A DNA stretch of 64,000 nucleotides. Source: Moringa oleifera. Taxonomy: Eukaryota > Streptophyta > Magnoliopsida > Brassicales > Moringaceae. Position 1 is the stretch's first letter; every line of letters begins with the position of its first letter. Location: assembly GCA_021397835.1 (NCBI GenBank), contig JAJFZO010000742.1, positions 319,001-383,000 of the forward strand, read 5' to 3'. The notes below the pieces were generated by a model, which had not been told where the DNA came from, did no database searches, and saw nothing but the letters and a program-made list of their open reading frames with translations. A program made the translations under genes and the position numbers. Below, piece by piece: positions 25,381-36,730 of the stretch.

Positions 25381-26735
25381 AATTTAATTTTATATATTTT
25401 AATAATTGATTGATTCTGTCATTAAATTTTACTTTTTTTGAAAATTTTTTTGCATAATAAAATTTTTAAACATTTTTCACAATATAAATTTAAAAATACA
25501 TATTTTTAATAATTTTTGTAATGATACATTAAATATTTTTTGAAATTTTTGAAAAAATTAAAAAAATTGTTGTATAAAATTTTTAATTTAAATATTTTAG
25601 TTATTAATCTTTTTGATAAAATTTAATTTTATTAAAATTAATAAATTAAAATTTGATTGACAATTTTTTAATTTTAATAATATGAAGTTAACATTGAAAT
25701 TTTTTATAATTTTTTTTTATAAAAAATATATGTTGCCTTATAATTTTTGAAAATAATTAAAATAAACTCTAACTATAAAAAATGAGATCTTACTGAAAGA
25801 TAATATACCTAATTGTGGCCCCACCAATTATATAAGAATTTATCATCTTTGTTGGTGATCATTACTTTATTATATATTTTCATAGAATCAAAGTCTGTGA
25901 TCACATGTGCAACACGATCTCATAGAATCAAAGTCTGTGATACCATGTGCAACACGGAAGGATTGATCATTTTATTTTATTTTTATTTTTTCTCAATTAA
26001 AATTTGTAATGTTCATAATATTATTTTAAATTTATATTTTCATTTTAAAGATGTTTTTAGTATTATCAAATAAAATTATCTTATTTATATTTTATTATAA
26101 ATATAAAACTTTACTAAATTAGTTTATAAATATAATACCATATAATTAATTTTTATAAAAAATAAAGTTATATGTTTAAGAAAAAATTTATATTATATTA
26201 ATTATAGTGTTTTTTCTGATAATTGAAATCATTTCATATTTTTTAAATCAAAATATATAATATAGTAATTAATAAAATTTAAAATAAAATGAATTCACAA
26301 AAAGTACAAAAAAATTTTAAGAAATTAATGAAAATACTAAAAAAATATAAATAATATCAACAAATGCTTGCTTTTAATAAATAAAAGAAAAATATATAAA
26401 AAGCACCATTTTTTATATTTAATTTCATGAACTGGTCTAAAAATTTTTAAATTTGTATTTAAATTATTTTTTCTCTTTTTTTATTCTTTTATATTTTTAA
26501 AACATATTTTAAAATGACAAATATAAAGATAAACAAATTATCTATTAAATTAATTATCAATTATTTAATTTGATAGTGATTATAAAAAAAAAAAGATAGT
26601 TAGACATTCGGTCCAGATTTTGATATTTGTTTTATATCATCCAACAGCTTCTTTTGAACATGATTTAATTTTAATTCCATTAAAGAAAACATCGAAGATA
26701 TGATACTCATTTTCAATTAAAAAATATATAAATAT
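25381..26735. repeat. AT-rich tandem duplication, unit 2
   Basis: This is the second copy of the preceding unit. It has the same internal 39-base doublet near 25883-25955, so the doublet predates the larger duplication. Divergence is moderate, with many substitutions and small indels. Confidence 0.8.
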
Positions 26736-27485
26736 TTTCATATTAATTTATCAACTTAAATTCAACAATATTTAGGTTGAGAATAAAATGAATGAATAAA
26801 CTGCATGAGCAAAATATCTCATACAAAGATATCCCATAACCTTAAAAAAAAAAAAAAAGACAAAAAAGAAACTACAAAAATCAATGCTACAATATCGGAA
26901 AACAGATGTAAAGAAAACATAAGAAAAATGAAAAAAAATTCTAAAATAATGTAATAAAAATTATTACTAATAGTGAAAAATAAAAAGAATAAAAATAAAG
27001 AAGAACACATGCACTAACTAAGTTGTATACCTGACAACATGAAAACTGAACCTTTTTCCCCCAACATTTGTGAGTGGAAATTTCCATTCACAATTAGGAA
27101 ATAATTTTTTTTGAAAAGTTACATTTCTTATGAGATGGGAATATATTAGTAGGAATTGCAGCTGCAGAATTTGTAGGAGTTGCAGCCCACAGATTTTACC
27201 AAATTGGTTGAAGAAAATAAAGGTCATTAGTTGCGGCCTAAAACCAAACGTGTGTGACTCAACTGTTCACTTTTAGATAGAGATATTAATCAAATCTCAT
27301 ATATCTTTTCAGAAAAATAGGATCTTATAACTATGTATACAGCTGCTACTCTTATTTTTTCAGCTGTATTATACTACAAGACTAATTTTTACACATGAAG
27401 AGAGACAAATTTACAGAAGACCTTAATGTAAAGGATTTTTTTTTTTACTTATAAAGCCTTGAAATTTAAAGGCTACTGGAAAAGA
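26736..27485. other. Intergenic region
   Basis: It is AT-rich with an A tract at about 26843-26858. The minus-strand frames here consist of Phe/Leu/Ser runs from T-rich DNA and are not supported as genes. Confidence 0.4.
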
Positions 27486-27665
27486 TTATCTATTAAACCT
27501 CAACAAGGTCGTATACACTTGGATGAACCACAGATTCATAGGTCTAGATGCCGCTATTGATGTGTTCTCAGCTCCATTGCCATCGTTCTGGGTCTCAGAA
27601 ATGTTTTCAGTAGTATTAAGTAAACCCTCTATGTGGCTGATATATACTTCTTCAGACCCATCCAT
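27486..27665 (-). pseudogene. Diverged family tail, copy B (59 aa frame)
   Basis: The open frame from the ATG at 27665 begins MDGSEEVYISHIEG and contains ENISETQNDGNGAENTS, then IAASRPMNLWF. It aligns loosely with the family tail (T-D-x-Q-H-N, N-G-x-x-N-Q, G-I-N-G-P-M-N-L), partly in a shifted frame. Its flanks are duplicated at 34.88-35.3 kb next to intact copy 35903-36484. It may be a short surviving protein or a relic; I favour relic. Confidence 0.45.
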
Positions 27666-28817
27666 GGACACCTAGCTGTGTGCCTGGCCATGCTACTAAT
27701 AGATATTCTGCTGGATTGCAAGGTTCATCACAAATTATGATTTTCCTGCGGATCTCTCCGATAAATTTTTACCTAAATAATGACATTGGAGGACTGAGAA
27801 TCTGAAGAATAGACAGTGCAGGATATGTTTTCTGCTACAGCATGTCATTTTTTAGCTATGCCTCAAGACAAGATAAGATATAATATAGCATGGTATAAAG
27901 GATAATATATTCTTACAAAATCTACGGTTTGTATAATTCTATCTCGAGGCAGCACCACTTTTTAATGATATTTGTCTCCCAACCACAGTATAAAACATTA
28001 ATTTTATTCATAAAATAGTTAGATAAATCAAATTTTCCATGCAATATCCTCTTCACATAAGATCAATTGTCACTGTTAGATGCTTGCCTACAGTACATAT
28101 TGCTAATATTGCACAACCTAACTTCTCATTTGCATGTGTTGTACTATCTACTAATAATTCAATGTTTCATATTGCCTTTATTTTCTGCTTGCTTGGATGA
28201 ATCCGTGACACGAGGTTTTGTTCTTGAATGATAATGCAAGAAAAGTGTATGTCCTATAGAATCAATGGAGAAATAATTTTCGAAAAGAGTAAATATGAAC
28301 TTTAGAAGAATTATCGAATGTTATCCTATGTACCCAAGAGAGACTAGGCTATTTGAACTCTCCTTCTCTCATTAATTAACACAAGTTAGAGATACAGGCA
28401 AAGTTAACATTTGAAATTTTATGGGGGAAGCTCTTTCTGGTTTGTTCTTCTTATTTTACTCCAGTTGAACCATATTCTTAATTATTCAGCATCTTGTAAA
28501 GTGAATATGAAAATTTCTGAACACATTCTGATTATAGTTCTTTAGTCCATCTTGTGACCAAAATGTTGCTATCATGGTGATGATTTTTCATAGTTTTCAC
28601 AGCAGCACCATCCTTGACAGATAAAGATTGTCTCTATTTTTGAGATCCGTTTATTATAATGTTCCTCATCAAAAATGGGGATTTGTTTTAGAATTATGAC
28701 AGGAGAAAAAAGGATTTACAATTAAAATGCTGAACATGCACAAAGGATTTTATTTCTAAACCTTCAAATGTTAAGGAGTACAAAATAGATGATCAACTTG
28801 CTGAAAATTAAAACCTC

Positions 28818-29288
28818 CTACCATCTTGTAAACTTGTAGTTATTTTGAACGAGGAAGGTCAGATGCGCAGGTCCTTTGATGCCATCAATGAGTTTGTTCC
28901 TCTGTCAATAGAGGTTGTGCTGAGCGTCGGTCTTACCGCTGTTACTGAAAGCAAGCCCTCCGTGGTTAGTGTTCCTGTTAATTGTCTGAAGCTGGACTTC
29001 TTTAATTTTCTGTACGAGCCATCTTTCAATTTCCATATGGATCAATATTTCCCTTACCAACCATCTTTCAACTTCCCTATGAAGCCATCTTTCAATTTCC
29101 CAATCTAACCATCTTTCGATTTCTCAATCTAACAATGTTTCGATTTCCCTAGTGAACCATACTTGTCCACCGAACAAAGCAATTTTCACTAGGTGGATTT
29201 CACTTCTGATTTGGTTGCGCCAGATCTCGATCTGCCTTCTTTCCATCTCTCTAGTTGATTGTTTCACCGGAAGCAGTGGGTGGCCCTT
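28818..29288 (-). pseudogene. Family copy C, dead relative of copy 35903-36484
   Basis: There are 157 codons in one frame from the TAG at 28818-28820 to the position of the start codon at 29288. The start reads AAG where the related copy has ATG, and two codons are TGA (28905-28907 inside the tail, 29124-29126 where TGG is expected). No frameshift exists. The middle has octapeptide repeats of the type E-I-E-R-W-L-x-x. The tail has NTNHGGLAFSNSGKTDAQHN, then after the stop KLIDGIKGPAHL. Downstream and upstream flanks match those of copy 35903-36484. Confidence 0.75.
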
Positions 29289-29339
29289 ATCAAACCCAGG
29301 ATTTAGTGGCCTCTTTTGCATATGTAAATCCGAGAGAAC

Positions 29340-29420
29340 TTATCTGCCTCTTATAGAGAACAGTTTCAAGAACAATAGGAGCTTCTGCCTAATTACAACG
29401 CTACAGTTCAAAAATTAAAG
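29340..29420 (-). promoter_or_regulatory. Decayed family promoter of copy C
   Basis: The minus strand retains TTGTTCTTGAAACTG next to TTCTCTATAAGAGG (a damaged TATA at about 29347-29357) and the GTAATTAGGCAGAAGC box. Confidence 0.5.
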
Positions 29421-29494
29421 AAAGAATATCCTTCTTTCTCAATATTCAATCATACATATATTTTTATTCTCTGAGTATTGCTATTGCTACTGTT

Positions 29495-29635
29495 TTTATC
29501 CTCTGAGATTATCAACCAACTAGTAGGCTTCAGTTGTCACGTTGTTGCACAAGATTTCCGTGTCTGCCTTAATTGTTCCATCTTTCTGGTTCAGTCGTTC
29601 ACCAGGTTGTTTTACCGGAGACTGTAGCTGGCCAT
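29495..29635 (-). pseudogene. N-terminal family fragment D
   Basis: From the ATG at 29635 the frame reads MASYSLR and then TAA (29612-29614), then NNLVND and a second stop, then TRKMEQLRQTRKS. This matches the start of copy 35903-36484 (MASHSLRAGNLVDDETRDMERL). No tail follows; the rest is lost. Confidence 0.65.
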
Positions 29636-29746
29636 TATCAAACCCTTGATTCAATGGTTCAATTCAATGGCCTCTCTCTGTTAATAATCCAATGAACTTC
29701 GAAATTTTGTTGTTGTTGCGGCCACCACTAAGCTCAAAACCAAGTT

Positions 29747-29842
29747 TTATTTAGATCCATCGTTCATTGGGAGTATGGAAAGGCCATGCACCAGCTGCCT
29801 GGTTGACTCGATCAATCTCTCATCAGTTTCATCATCAAACCA
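29747..29842 (-). pseudogene. N-terminal family fragment E
   Basis: In a longer open frame, residues WFDDETDERLIESTRQLVHG resemble WFDQEAEAG… and SIESTRGIF of copy A. There is no tail module. It is probably a relic of an acidic-type copy. Confidence 0.4.
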
Positions 29843-29959
29843 GATGCAGTCAAGAGGACTAATAGATATTCTGCTTATTTGCAACGCCAACAATGGATTA
29901 AGGAAAATTATTATGTCTCTGTTAGTGATGATTCCACTAATTAAATACATTTTGTCTGA

Positions 29960-31290
29960 TCAAGGAGCTCGGGAAGGAGAATCTGAAAGCAACAGGCAGT
30001 GCAAGAACTTAGTGGCTTTACTGGAGCTTGATTGAGTAGATGAAATTACTTCTGTCTCAAGGCAGCACATTTACCAATCATGGTTCACATTTTTTATGTT
30101 ATTTTGAATTCATTTTCTCTTAATGGAAGAGGGTATAAATAAGTTAATTATTAATAACAATAAAAGTTATATTTTATTATTTTTTATCTGTTCATAGATC
30201 AATGCTGTATCATAGATGAATCATTTGTACATCACAATATAGAAAAGTTTCGGTAGTAATTGTTTTGGTTTTTAGTGATAATTATAATTATTTTTTAAAA
30301 ATTTTATCAGTAATTATAAAAAAATCAATATAACTTAAGTCTAGAAACTTCTATAATGACAATTATACATCACAATTGCTGGTTGAAACAAAAAATAATT
30401 ACGTCTAAAACATTATGTATTAACGGTAATTATTAGTAATAATTAACAATTATGCTAAACATAAATTGATTTTTAGTTTATTTACGATAATTAATCATTA
30501 CTGTTAAACATCTACACAATTGATAAGGTAATTAAATATTATTGTTAAAACATTTGGCTAGCAACATTTTTTTTTCTCTTATTAAATGTCAATATAATTG
30601 TGTTGTAGAGCAAATTATAAATTTGTTGAGGTAATTAATAATTGCCACTAAAAGAATTATACATGGTCATATATCAAACCATTAAATAATTGTTACTAAA
30701 ACGATTACAAATTGTTATTTATCAATCATTAAATAAAATTACCTAAAAGTCATTTAGCTACATATAATAAATTGTTACTACTTATTTTTTTAAAATTACA
30801 AATTAAAGTACAAAAGTTAAAAATTTATAGCTTAAAATAACACATAATCAAAATGAATATACTTATTAATAACTAAAATATTATTTATATTGTATCTTCT
30901 TACATAATAAATTATATTTAAATATCAAAAAATTATTTAATAAAAATATAATGTAAAGTAAAAAATTTAAAAAGATAAAAGCTAATACACTAACTTTACA
31001 AAATATCATTTATCAATTTTCAATAAAATGATGATTAGCTCATGGTGTCTAACTTAAATATATATATATATATATATATTATGCATAAAATACAAATAAT
31101 ATTTTATGAAAAAATAATACTTACCTTAACAGATAATGATATCTGTTCCTAGTTGCGAGCTACTGTAATTATAATGTCCTACATGAAAATTGGGAATTTC
31201 ATTTTAGGATTAATATTGCACAGAAAAAAGTTTACAATTAAAATGCAAAGATTTATATTTTCAAATTTCAAGGAGTACAAGAGTACCTAA
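29960..31290. other. AT-rich region between family copies
   Basis: Positions 30120-31130 are very AT-rich, with many short related words (TAATTATTACT, TTGTTACTAAAA) and a TA microsatellite at about 31060-31079. This may be a non-autonomous transposon insertion, but I could not define its ends. From about 31140 the sequence resembles the downstream flanks of family copies. Confidence 0.35.
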
Positions 31291-31326
31291 ATGACCAACT
31301 GGCTGGAAAAGATTGTAAATTACAAC

Positions 31327-31733
31327 TTAAAGAGCTTGGCATTTCAAAAGATAATAGTTATGATGTTCAACTTTGCACTTAAGATTCACAGGTCCATTGA
31401 TGCCATCAAAGATTTGGTTCCTATCTCCTCTGACGTTGTATTGGGCGTCAGTATCACCACTGCTATTGAAAACACTGTCTCCATGTATGTTGTTGATGTT
31501 CTGCTGAGCCCTATTAGAAACAAAGCCTCCATATTTGCTATTGCTTCCATTTATCCTCTGACTCCTCACATCCCACCGTTGTAGTATAGCCTTTCATGGA
31601 GTAATTGTTCATACCTGATTACAGTCTCTTTCCTTAACAGATCTCCTCTCTCTTTCCATCAGTTGTTGTACCGTTTTATTTCGTCCTCTGAACGTTTAAT
31701 CCTTCGCAGTAGGTACTCCGCGTTGCTTTGCAT
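31327..31733 (-). pseudogene. Family copy F, frame broken
   Basis: The ATG at 31733 opens MQSNAEYLLRRIKRSEDEIK and stops at TGA 31659-31661. The frame resumes as WKERGDLLRKETVIRYEQ, stops again, and shifts by one before SQRINGSNSKYGG. The tail holds two units, one shortened (SNRAQQNI) and one full (NNIHGDSVFNSSGDTDAQYN), followed by RGDRNQIFDGINGPVNL and a tyrosine-containing end. The N-terminus matches fragment L at 38125 and echoes the EYLR repeats of copy 59768-60211. Promoter elements are well preserved, so transcription may persist. Confidence 0.7.
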
Positions 31734-31806
31734 TATCAAACCTTGTTTCAAGGGTTCAATTCAGTGACCTCTTGCTTATGTAAATTAAAGAGCGCTTGCA
31801 TTCTTC

Positions 31807-31860
31807 TTATATAGAAGCACTTTCAAGAACTATAGGCCTTCAGCTTAATTGCAACGCTAC
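31807..31860 (-). promoter_or_regulatory. Family promoter of copy F
   Basis: The minus strand reads TAGCGTTGCAATTAAGCTGA, then ATAGTTCTTGAAAGTGC, then TTCTATATAA (31807-31816), about 75 bases before the ATG. The order and spacing are the same as at the intact copies. Confidence 0.65.
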
Positions 31861-31919
31861 CAATTGGAAAAGAAACATCTTACTGTAGATGATTCCATTA
31901 CACATTTTTCTTTACTCTC

Positions 31920-33020
31920 TGAATATCGCTATTGCTATTGCTGTTATCTGAATATTAATTATTGTGGCATGCTATATTATGTATGTTTATGTAACATGAC
32001 CTAAACAACTGTCATCTCATTTGCCTTTGGTTTACTAGATTTCTATTAATAAGCCTGTGCATGTTGTATGGTGGCTTTCAGTACGATGTCAACTTGTGAG
32101 GTAAATGAGCATCTTAAGAAAACTGAGGTTTTTTTACGTAAAGATATGCTCTTCCTAGTTTGTATGAGCTAAAATGCTCCACCTCAAACTTGGTAATGAG
32201 AATCCCAGGTTTGGAGATGCTGCATACACTCATGAAGGCATCTGCCAAGTTTTTCTTTCTGTCTTTTTTTTTTTTTCCCAAAAAAAGTTAATTATCAAGA
32301 AGGCTGAAACAATCAGAAAGAATTTTCCTAACACGAATCCCATCTGTTTAGATGCTGCATATCTTTATGTCTGCATCTTCCTTTTCAATTTTTATGGGAT
32401 TTTACCTTTTCAAAAGAAAGGTAAAATGGATTGGAAAGAATAATTTTGGAAAATCCCTTGTGGCAAACAAAACAAAATATTAGCAGTTTAATTTATATAA
32501 GTGAAATGATTTCTTAGCACAGACTTTTCTTTTTGTTAAAACACGAGAGAGAATTTATCTATAAGAGGCATGATTCATTATTAGAGACAATACCATGCAT
32601 GCTGGTAAAAGATTGACAACTTTTAGGAGTATACAGAAATGTTGTCACTTTTTATCTGCTTGTGAGTTTCTGTTTTCTTTTTCTTGGAGAAAAAATCTCT
32701 GATACTTTCATATTAATTCCTTCATTGATATATATGTGCTAGCATGCCTCATCACATTCTAGTTAGATTTCTCCGGTCTATCCTGCGTGTAAGATGTTGC
32801 TCGTTGGGTGATCTTTCACACCCTTGAAAGATAAATTAAGACAGCCATTGGGAGCTCCTCTAGTTATAATATTCTCCATCAAAATGCAAATTAGATTTTG
32901 ATGTTAATGCAAGAGCAGAAATAAGTATACAAAATCTAAAAGAATTCTTATTTCTTAAGCTTTGAAATATTAAAGACTACAAAAGGAGATGATCAACATG
33001 CTGGAAAAGATTGTAAGTTA
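31920..33020. other. Intergenic region and 3' flank of copy G
   Basis: I see no supported gene. The plus-strand open frame at 32174-32443 has no motif. The last 150 bases resemble the downstream flanks of other copies (TTAAAGACTACAAAAGGAGATGATCAAC type). Confidence 0.4.
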
Positions 33021-33025
33021 AATAC

Positions 33026-33460
33026 TCAACGTGATAGATTCTTTATGACATGATAATAGTTATAATTTTGAACGGTGTGGTTCAGATACATAGATCCGTT
33101 GATGCCATCAATGATTTGGTTCTTCATTCCATTGACGTTGTGCTGGGAGTCAGTATATCCACTGCTACTGAAAACGGTGCTTCCATGTTTCTTATTGCTT
33201 CCATCACACCTATGACTCTTCGCCTCTCCCTGATGTTTTGGAGCCTGGTTGGTGCTCCCATCAGCTGCCCCTTTCTTACGTTCGACTACGAGTTGAAGTA
33301 TGACTTCATACCTTTCCTTCATTTGGATGAGTTCAGCCTCATGCTTTGATTTGTGCTGTCTTATTATTCCATCGTACCTTCTGATCTTCCAGCATAAGCT
33401 TTCCTCTTCACTTAGCCCAGGGGGTGGGATCAAGTTGAAGCTGCTCATTGTGGAACTCAT
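33026..33460 (-). CDS. Gly/Asn-repeat-tail protein, intact copy G (144 aa)
   Basis: The family is not recognised. The start is the ATG at 33460, reached just after a leader in which the usual GTTTGATA is altered. Residues 1-20 are MSSTMSSFNLIPPPGLSEEE. Residues 22-65 are charged and likely helical or coiled-coil (CWKIRRYDGIIRQHKSKHEA, then ELIQMKERYEVILQLVVERK). Residues 66-88 form a polar linker. The tail's first 21-residue unit runs from 89 to 109 (NKKHGSTVFSSSG, then YTDSQHNV) and the second from 110 to 130 (NGMKNQIIDGINGSMYL, then NHTV), followed by QNYNYYHVIKNLSR. The frame is intact and has the canonical TATA promoter. The function is unknown; an oligomerising tail is my inference. Confidence 0.68.
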   Translation of the reverse strand: MSSTMSSFNLIPPPGLSEEESLCWKIRRYDGIIRQHKSKHEAELIQMKERYEVILQLVVERKKGAADGSTNQAPKHQGEAKSHRCDGSNKKHGSTVFSSSGYTDSQHNVNGMKNQIIDGINGSMYLNHTVQNYNYYHVIKNLSR

Positions 33461-33520
33461 CTTGTTTTAGTGGTTCAATTCACCGGTCTGTCTGTAAATC
33501 CAAGAGAGCTTGTCTGCCCT

Positions 33521-33585
33521 TTATATAGAGGCAGTTTCAAGAACTACAGGGATTCTGCTTAATTGCAACGCTACCATTTGGAGAA
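33521..33585 (-). promoter_or_regulatory. Family promoter of copy G
   Basis: The minus strand reads GGTAGCGTTGCAATTAAGC, then GTAGTTCTTGAAACTGCC, then CTCTATATAAAGGGC (TATA at 33521-33530), about 61-70 bases before the ATG. This is the clearest version of the shared promoter. Confidence 0.7.
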
Positions 33586-33659
33586 GAAAGCATATCTCTC
33601 TTCCCAATGATTCCATTCTACACTTTTTCTTCACCATAAATGATTAAAGAATAGAATCC

Positions 33660-34870
33660 ACACGAAATTTGTTAGAGAACTTAAATCTAATAATTAAGTT
33701 AATTTCTAATATTTGAAGGTAAATACACTAAGTAACTCCATATTATATTTATAATGATGAAATCAATTGATATTGAGGTAGAAGTGCTTGAATCATTGGC
33801 AGAAGTGCTTAGAACCATGGTTTAAGGATTTCTTTGGCAATTTGCTTAAATTGATATTTTTCAAGCAAATTAAATTAATGGGATAATAGTTTTGTAGCTT
33901 TAGAAAATAATATTGATTTCTAATTTTTTTAAAAACAAAACAGCTTTGATTTTGATGAACGAGTTCAGTAAAGAGAAGTAGAGTTACCGTATTTTATAAA
34001 ATTTTCAAAATTAATCTCAATAAATGCTTTAACTTTAATAACAACATCTTTAAGTCTTTCCAGTGTTTTTATTATATGAGCATAATCAGGAGAATTAATA
34101 ATTTGCATTACTGAACCTTGAGGGATCTTTTTCTCCTTGTGAGAGTATATAGCTTGTTAAGTCTACAATTTGTTGTAACCTAACATTGGATGAACTAGTT
34201 GGTGATCATGATTCTAATTCATACATTTATCTATTTTAAACTAATAATATATTATTAAAAAATAAATCAAAATTAATAAAAACCTTATTTATTTAAGTGG
34301 TGATTAAGAGAGAGTCAAGAGCTTAGGATCCGAGATCACAAAGCAAAATGGAGAATCACCATAAGAGACTAGAGAAATAGTGATTGGAATGGGACTTGGA
34401 GGAATAGTGGAACGGTGAGGATTAAGGAGGCTATTGTGTTGGCTGATAGTGCGTAAAGTCAAAAGACAGAAACATAAAATGAAAGAGATATAGAGGAGAA
34501 ATGGTGAAAAGAAAGATATGTGAACTGAGGTGAAAAGACATTTCATCAAAAAAATTTAAAAAAATTTACCTCAAGCAATACTTAAGGATAATCTTTACGA
34601 GATTCTGACCCTAATTATATCATAAATCGATTCATTATTTTTATTAACTAGTGTTACTTTGATACATATCGTTGTATATATGCTGTGGGACATTTACCAT
34701 AAACCTATTAAACGTAAAGTCAAATTCTAATATCGATTTAACAAAGCATAATTATGCGAGTTAAATTTTATTTTATATTCAATTAATTTATTTATTCTCA
34801 CTTGAAGTGAATTAAATATATTTTCAAGTTTTTTAGTATCATTTATTATACTAAAAACCAACATATTATA
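33660..34870. other. AT-rich intergenic region
   Basis: I see no supported gene. The minus-strand open frame at 34304-34549 is Leu/Ser/Phe-rich without motif. Confidence 0.4.
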
Positions 34871-34879
34871 TGTGTATCA

Positions 34880-35020
34880 CAGATTCATAAGTCCATTGAT
34901 GCCGCTATTGATGTGTTCTTATTTGCCTCGGCACGTTGCAGGTGCCTATGATGATTTTGGTATTGAAAGGCCCCATGCGTCTGAGACTTCTTCTACCCTC
35001 CATCGCACCTAACTATTTGC
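34880..35020 (-). pseudogene. Diverged family tail, copy H
   Basis: The minus strand contains GPFNTK, then HLQRAEANKNTSIAAS in one frame and NSGINGLMNL followed by TGA in another. These match parts of the tail with frameshifts. It is the counterpart of copy B at 27486, in a duplicated segment that continues to the copies at 28818 and 35903. Confidence 0.45.
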
Positions 35021-35902
35021 CTTGCCAAACTACTCGCAATATTATGCTCAATTGCAACTCCACCAATGGGTTCAGAAATTATATTTGATTTTGCTTGATA
35101 ATGATTCCATTATACATTTTACCTAAACAATGACATTGGAGGACTAAGAATCTGAAGCAACGGACAATGCAAGCTATGTATTCTGCTACATGTTATGCTT
35201 CCTACATCTCAAACTAAGATGAGGTATAATATAGCGTGGTATAAAGGACAATACGTTCTTAAAAAACTAATGGTTTGTGTAGCTTCTCTCTCAAGGGAGC
35301 ACCACCTATAATTGATATTCTTTTCTGAACCATAGTACCAAAATTTTATTCATAAAACCGTTACCTGAATCAAATTTTCATGCAGTACCCTCTTTATATA
35401 TAAGGATTAATGGTTACGGGTGCATGCTTGAGCACAGACACATATATTGCGAATATATTGCACAACTTCTTATCTGGATGTGTTTTACTATCTACTGATT
35501 AATAATGCAATGTTTTATGTGGGCTTTAGATTCTAAGTGCTTGGATGAATCCAAAGTGACAAGATTTTGTTCTTGGATGGTAATACAAAAAATTGTCTGT
35601 CTTATCCTATTGCCAAGACGTCTTATCCTATCCTGGGGCCAAGATGTTGCTCTTATGGTCATTTTTCATAGTTTTCCATAAAGAAGTCAGCCTTGAGAGA
35701 TAAAGATTCTAATCCTACTGCTCTCTATTTAAATTGGAAATTTGATTTTGCAATAATGCAGGAAAAAGAAAAGAAGAAGAAAACCTAACTTAGAAAGCAC
35801 CAAAGGAAAAGGATTTTATTTTTAAAGCCTTCAAACGTTGAGGACTACAAGAGTAGATGATCAACTTGTGAAAGGGATTGTGAATTAAGACTCTCTACAA
35901 CC

Positions 35903-36484
35903 TCAGTACTTCAGCACGAATTTTTGATTATTGTAAACGTGGTAGGTAAAACGCGCAGGTCCATTGATGCCGTCGATGAGTTGGTTCCTCCGTCCCGCGA
36001 GGTTGTGCTGGGCGTCAGTAACACCACTGCTATTGAAAGCAGGCCCTCCATAGTTGTTATTGTTTCGAACAATCCCACGACTCCTCGGCCCCCCGCCCCG
36101 CCATTGTACTTGAGCCCTTTCAGTGTTTGGGTTAGCGACCTGAAGAAGCTGCTGTTCATTAATTTTCTGGAGGAGAAATGTTTTAAGTCTCATCTGGACC
36201 GATATTAGAAATTCTGTTTGGAGCGATATTACAAATTCCTCTAGTAAGGATGTTGCAATTTGCCAATCTAACCATATTGAAATTTCCATTTCTACCCAAC
36301 TTTGAACTTCCCTATCTAACCAGCTTCCAACTTCACTGTTGAGCCATCCTTTTCTGCCGTAGAGCTCGGTTTTCAATTCGCGGACTACAGTTGCTACTGT
36401 GTTGCGCAAGATTTCCACCAGCCTTTCCATGTCTCTAGTTTCGTCGTCCACTAGGTTGCCTGCCCGGAGGCTGTGGCTGGCCAT
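35903..36484 (-). CDS. Gly/Asn-repeat-tail protein, intact copy I with octapeptide repeats (193 aa)
   Basis: This is the longest intact copy. The start is the ATG at 36484 (MASHSLRAGNLVDDETRDME), after the shared GTTTGATA leader. Residues 51-114 form eight consecutive octapeptides: EVGSWLDR, EVQSWVEM, EISIWLDW, QIATSLLE, EFVISLQT, EFLISVQM, RLKTFLLQ and KINEQQLL. They are amphipathic, with hydrophobics at positions 2, 5 and 6, so probably a long helix able to pack or lie on membrane or partner. Residues 120-141 are a Gly/Arg linker. Tail unit 1 spans 142-162 (NNNYGGPAFNSSG, then VTDAQHNL) and unit 2 spans 163-183 (AGRRNQLIDGINGPARF, then TYHV). The end is YNNQKFVLKY. It is the living relative of dead copy 28818-29288. 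The function is unknown. Confidence 0.68.
   Translation of the reverse strand: MASHSLRAGNLVDDETRDMERLVEILRNTVATVVRELKTELYGRKGWLNSEVGSWLDREVQSWVEMEISIWLDWQIATSLLEEFVISLQTEFLISVQMRLKTFLLQKINEQQLLQVANPNTERAQVQWRGGGPRSRGIVRNNNNYGGPAFNSSGVTDAQHNLAGRRNQLIDGINGPARFTYHVYNNQKFVLKY
36143..36334 (-). repeat. Coding 24-base tandem repeat (8 octapeptides)
   Basis: There are eight units of eight codons within copy I. Dead copy C has the same period (E-I-E-R-W-L-D-W and similar), better conserved between units, so the array is older than the duplication and has since diverged in copy I. Confidence 0.75.
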
Positions 36485-36560
36485 TATCAAACCCTTTGAT
36501 TCAGTGGTTCAATTCAGTGACCTGTCTTGCTTATGTAAATCCAAGAGAACTTGTATGGCC

Positions 36561-36620
36561 CTTATATAGAGGCAGTTTTAAGAACTATAGAGCTTCTGCT
36601 TAATCGCAACGCTACCCATT
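36561..36620 (-). promoter_or_regulatory. Family promoter of copy I
   Basis: The minus strand reads TAGCGTTGCGATTAAGCAGA, then ATAGTTCTTAAAACTGCC, then TCTATATAAGGGCC (TATA at 36561-36570), about 80 bases before the ATG. The GAA of the shared TTCTTGAA element is AAA here. The element also faces truncated copy J on the other strand. Confidence 0.65.
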
Positions 36621-36730
36621 AGAAAAGAAAGAATATATTTCTCTGTGATGATTCCATTATAGATTTTTTTTACTCTCTACGATATCTAACAAATCTAATA
36701 AAATATAAACTTGATTCAGTTGGCTATAGA

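Noticed and set aside
26819..27010. Phe/Leu/Ser-rich minus-strand frame
   Set aside because: Such frames arise from T-rich DNA and have no motif, promoter or partner.
31060..31079. TA microsatellites here and at about 17400-17420, 18776-18792 and 54917-54928
   Set aside because: These are ordinary simple repeats of AT-rich plant DNA, not informative by themselves.
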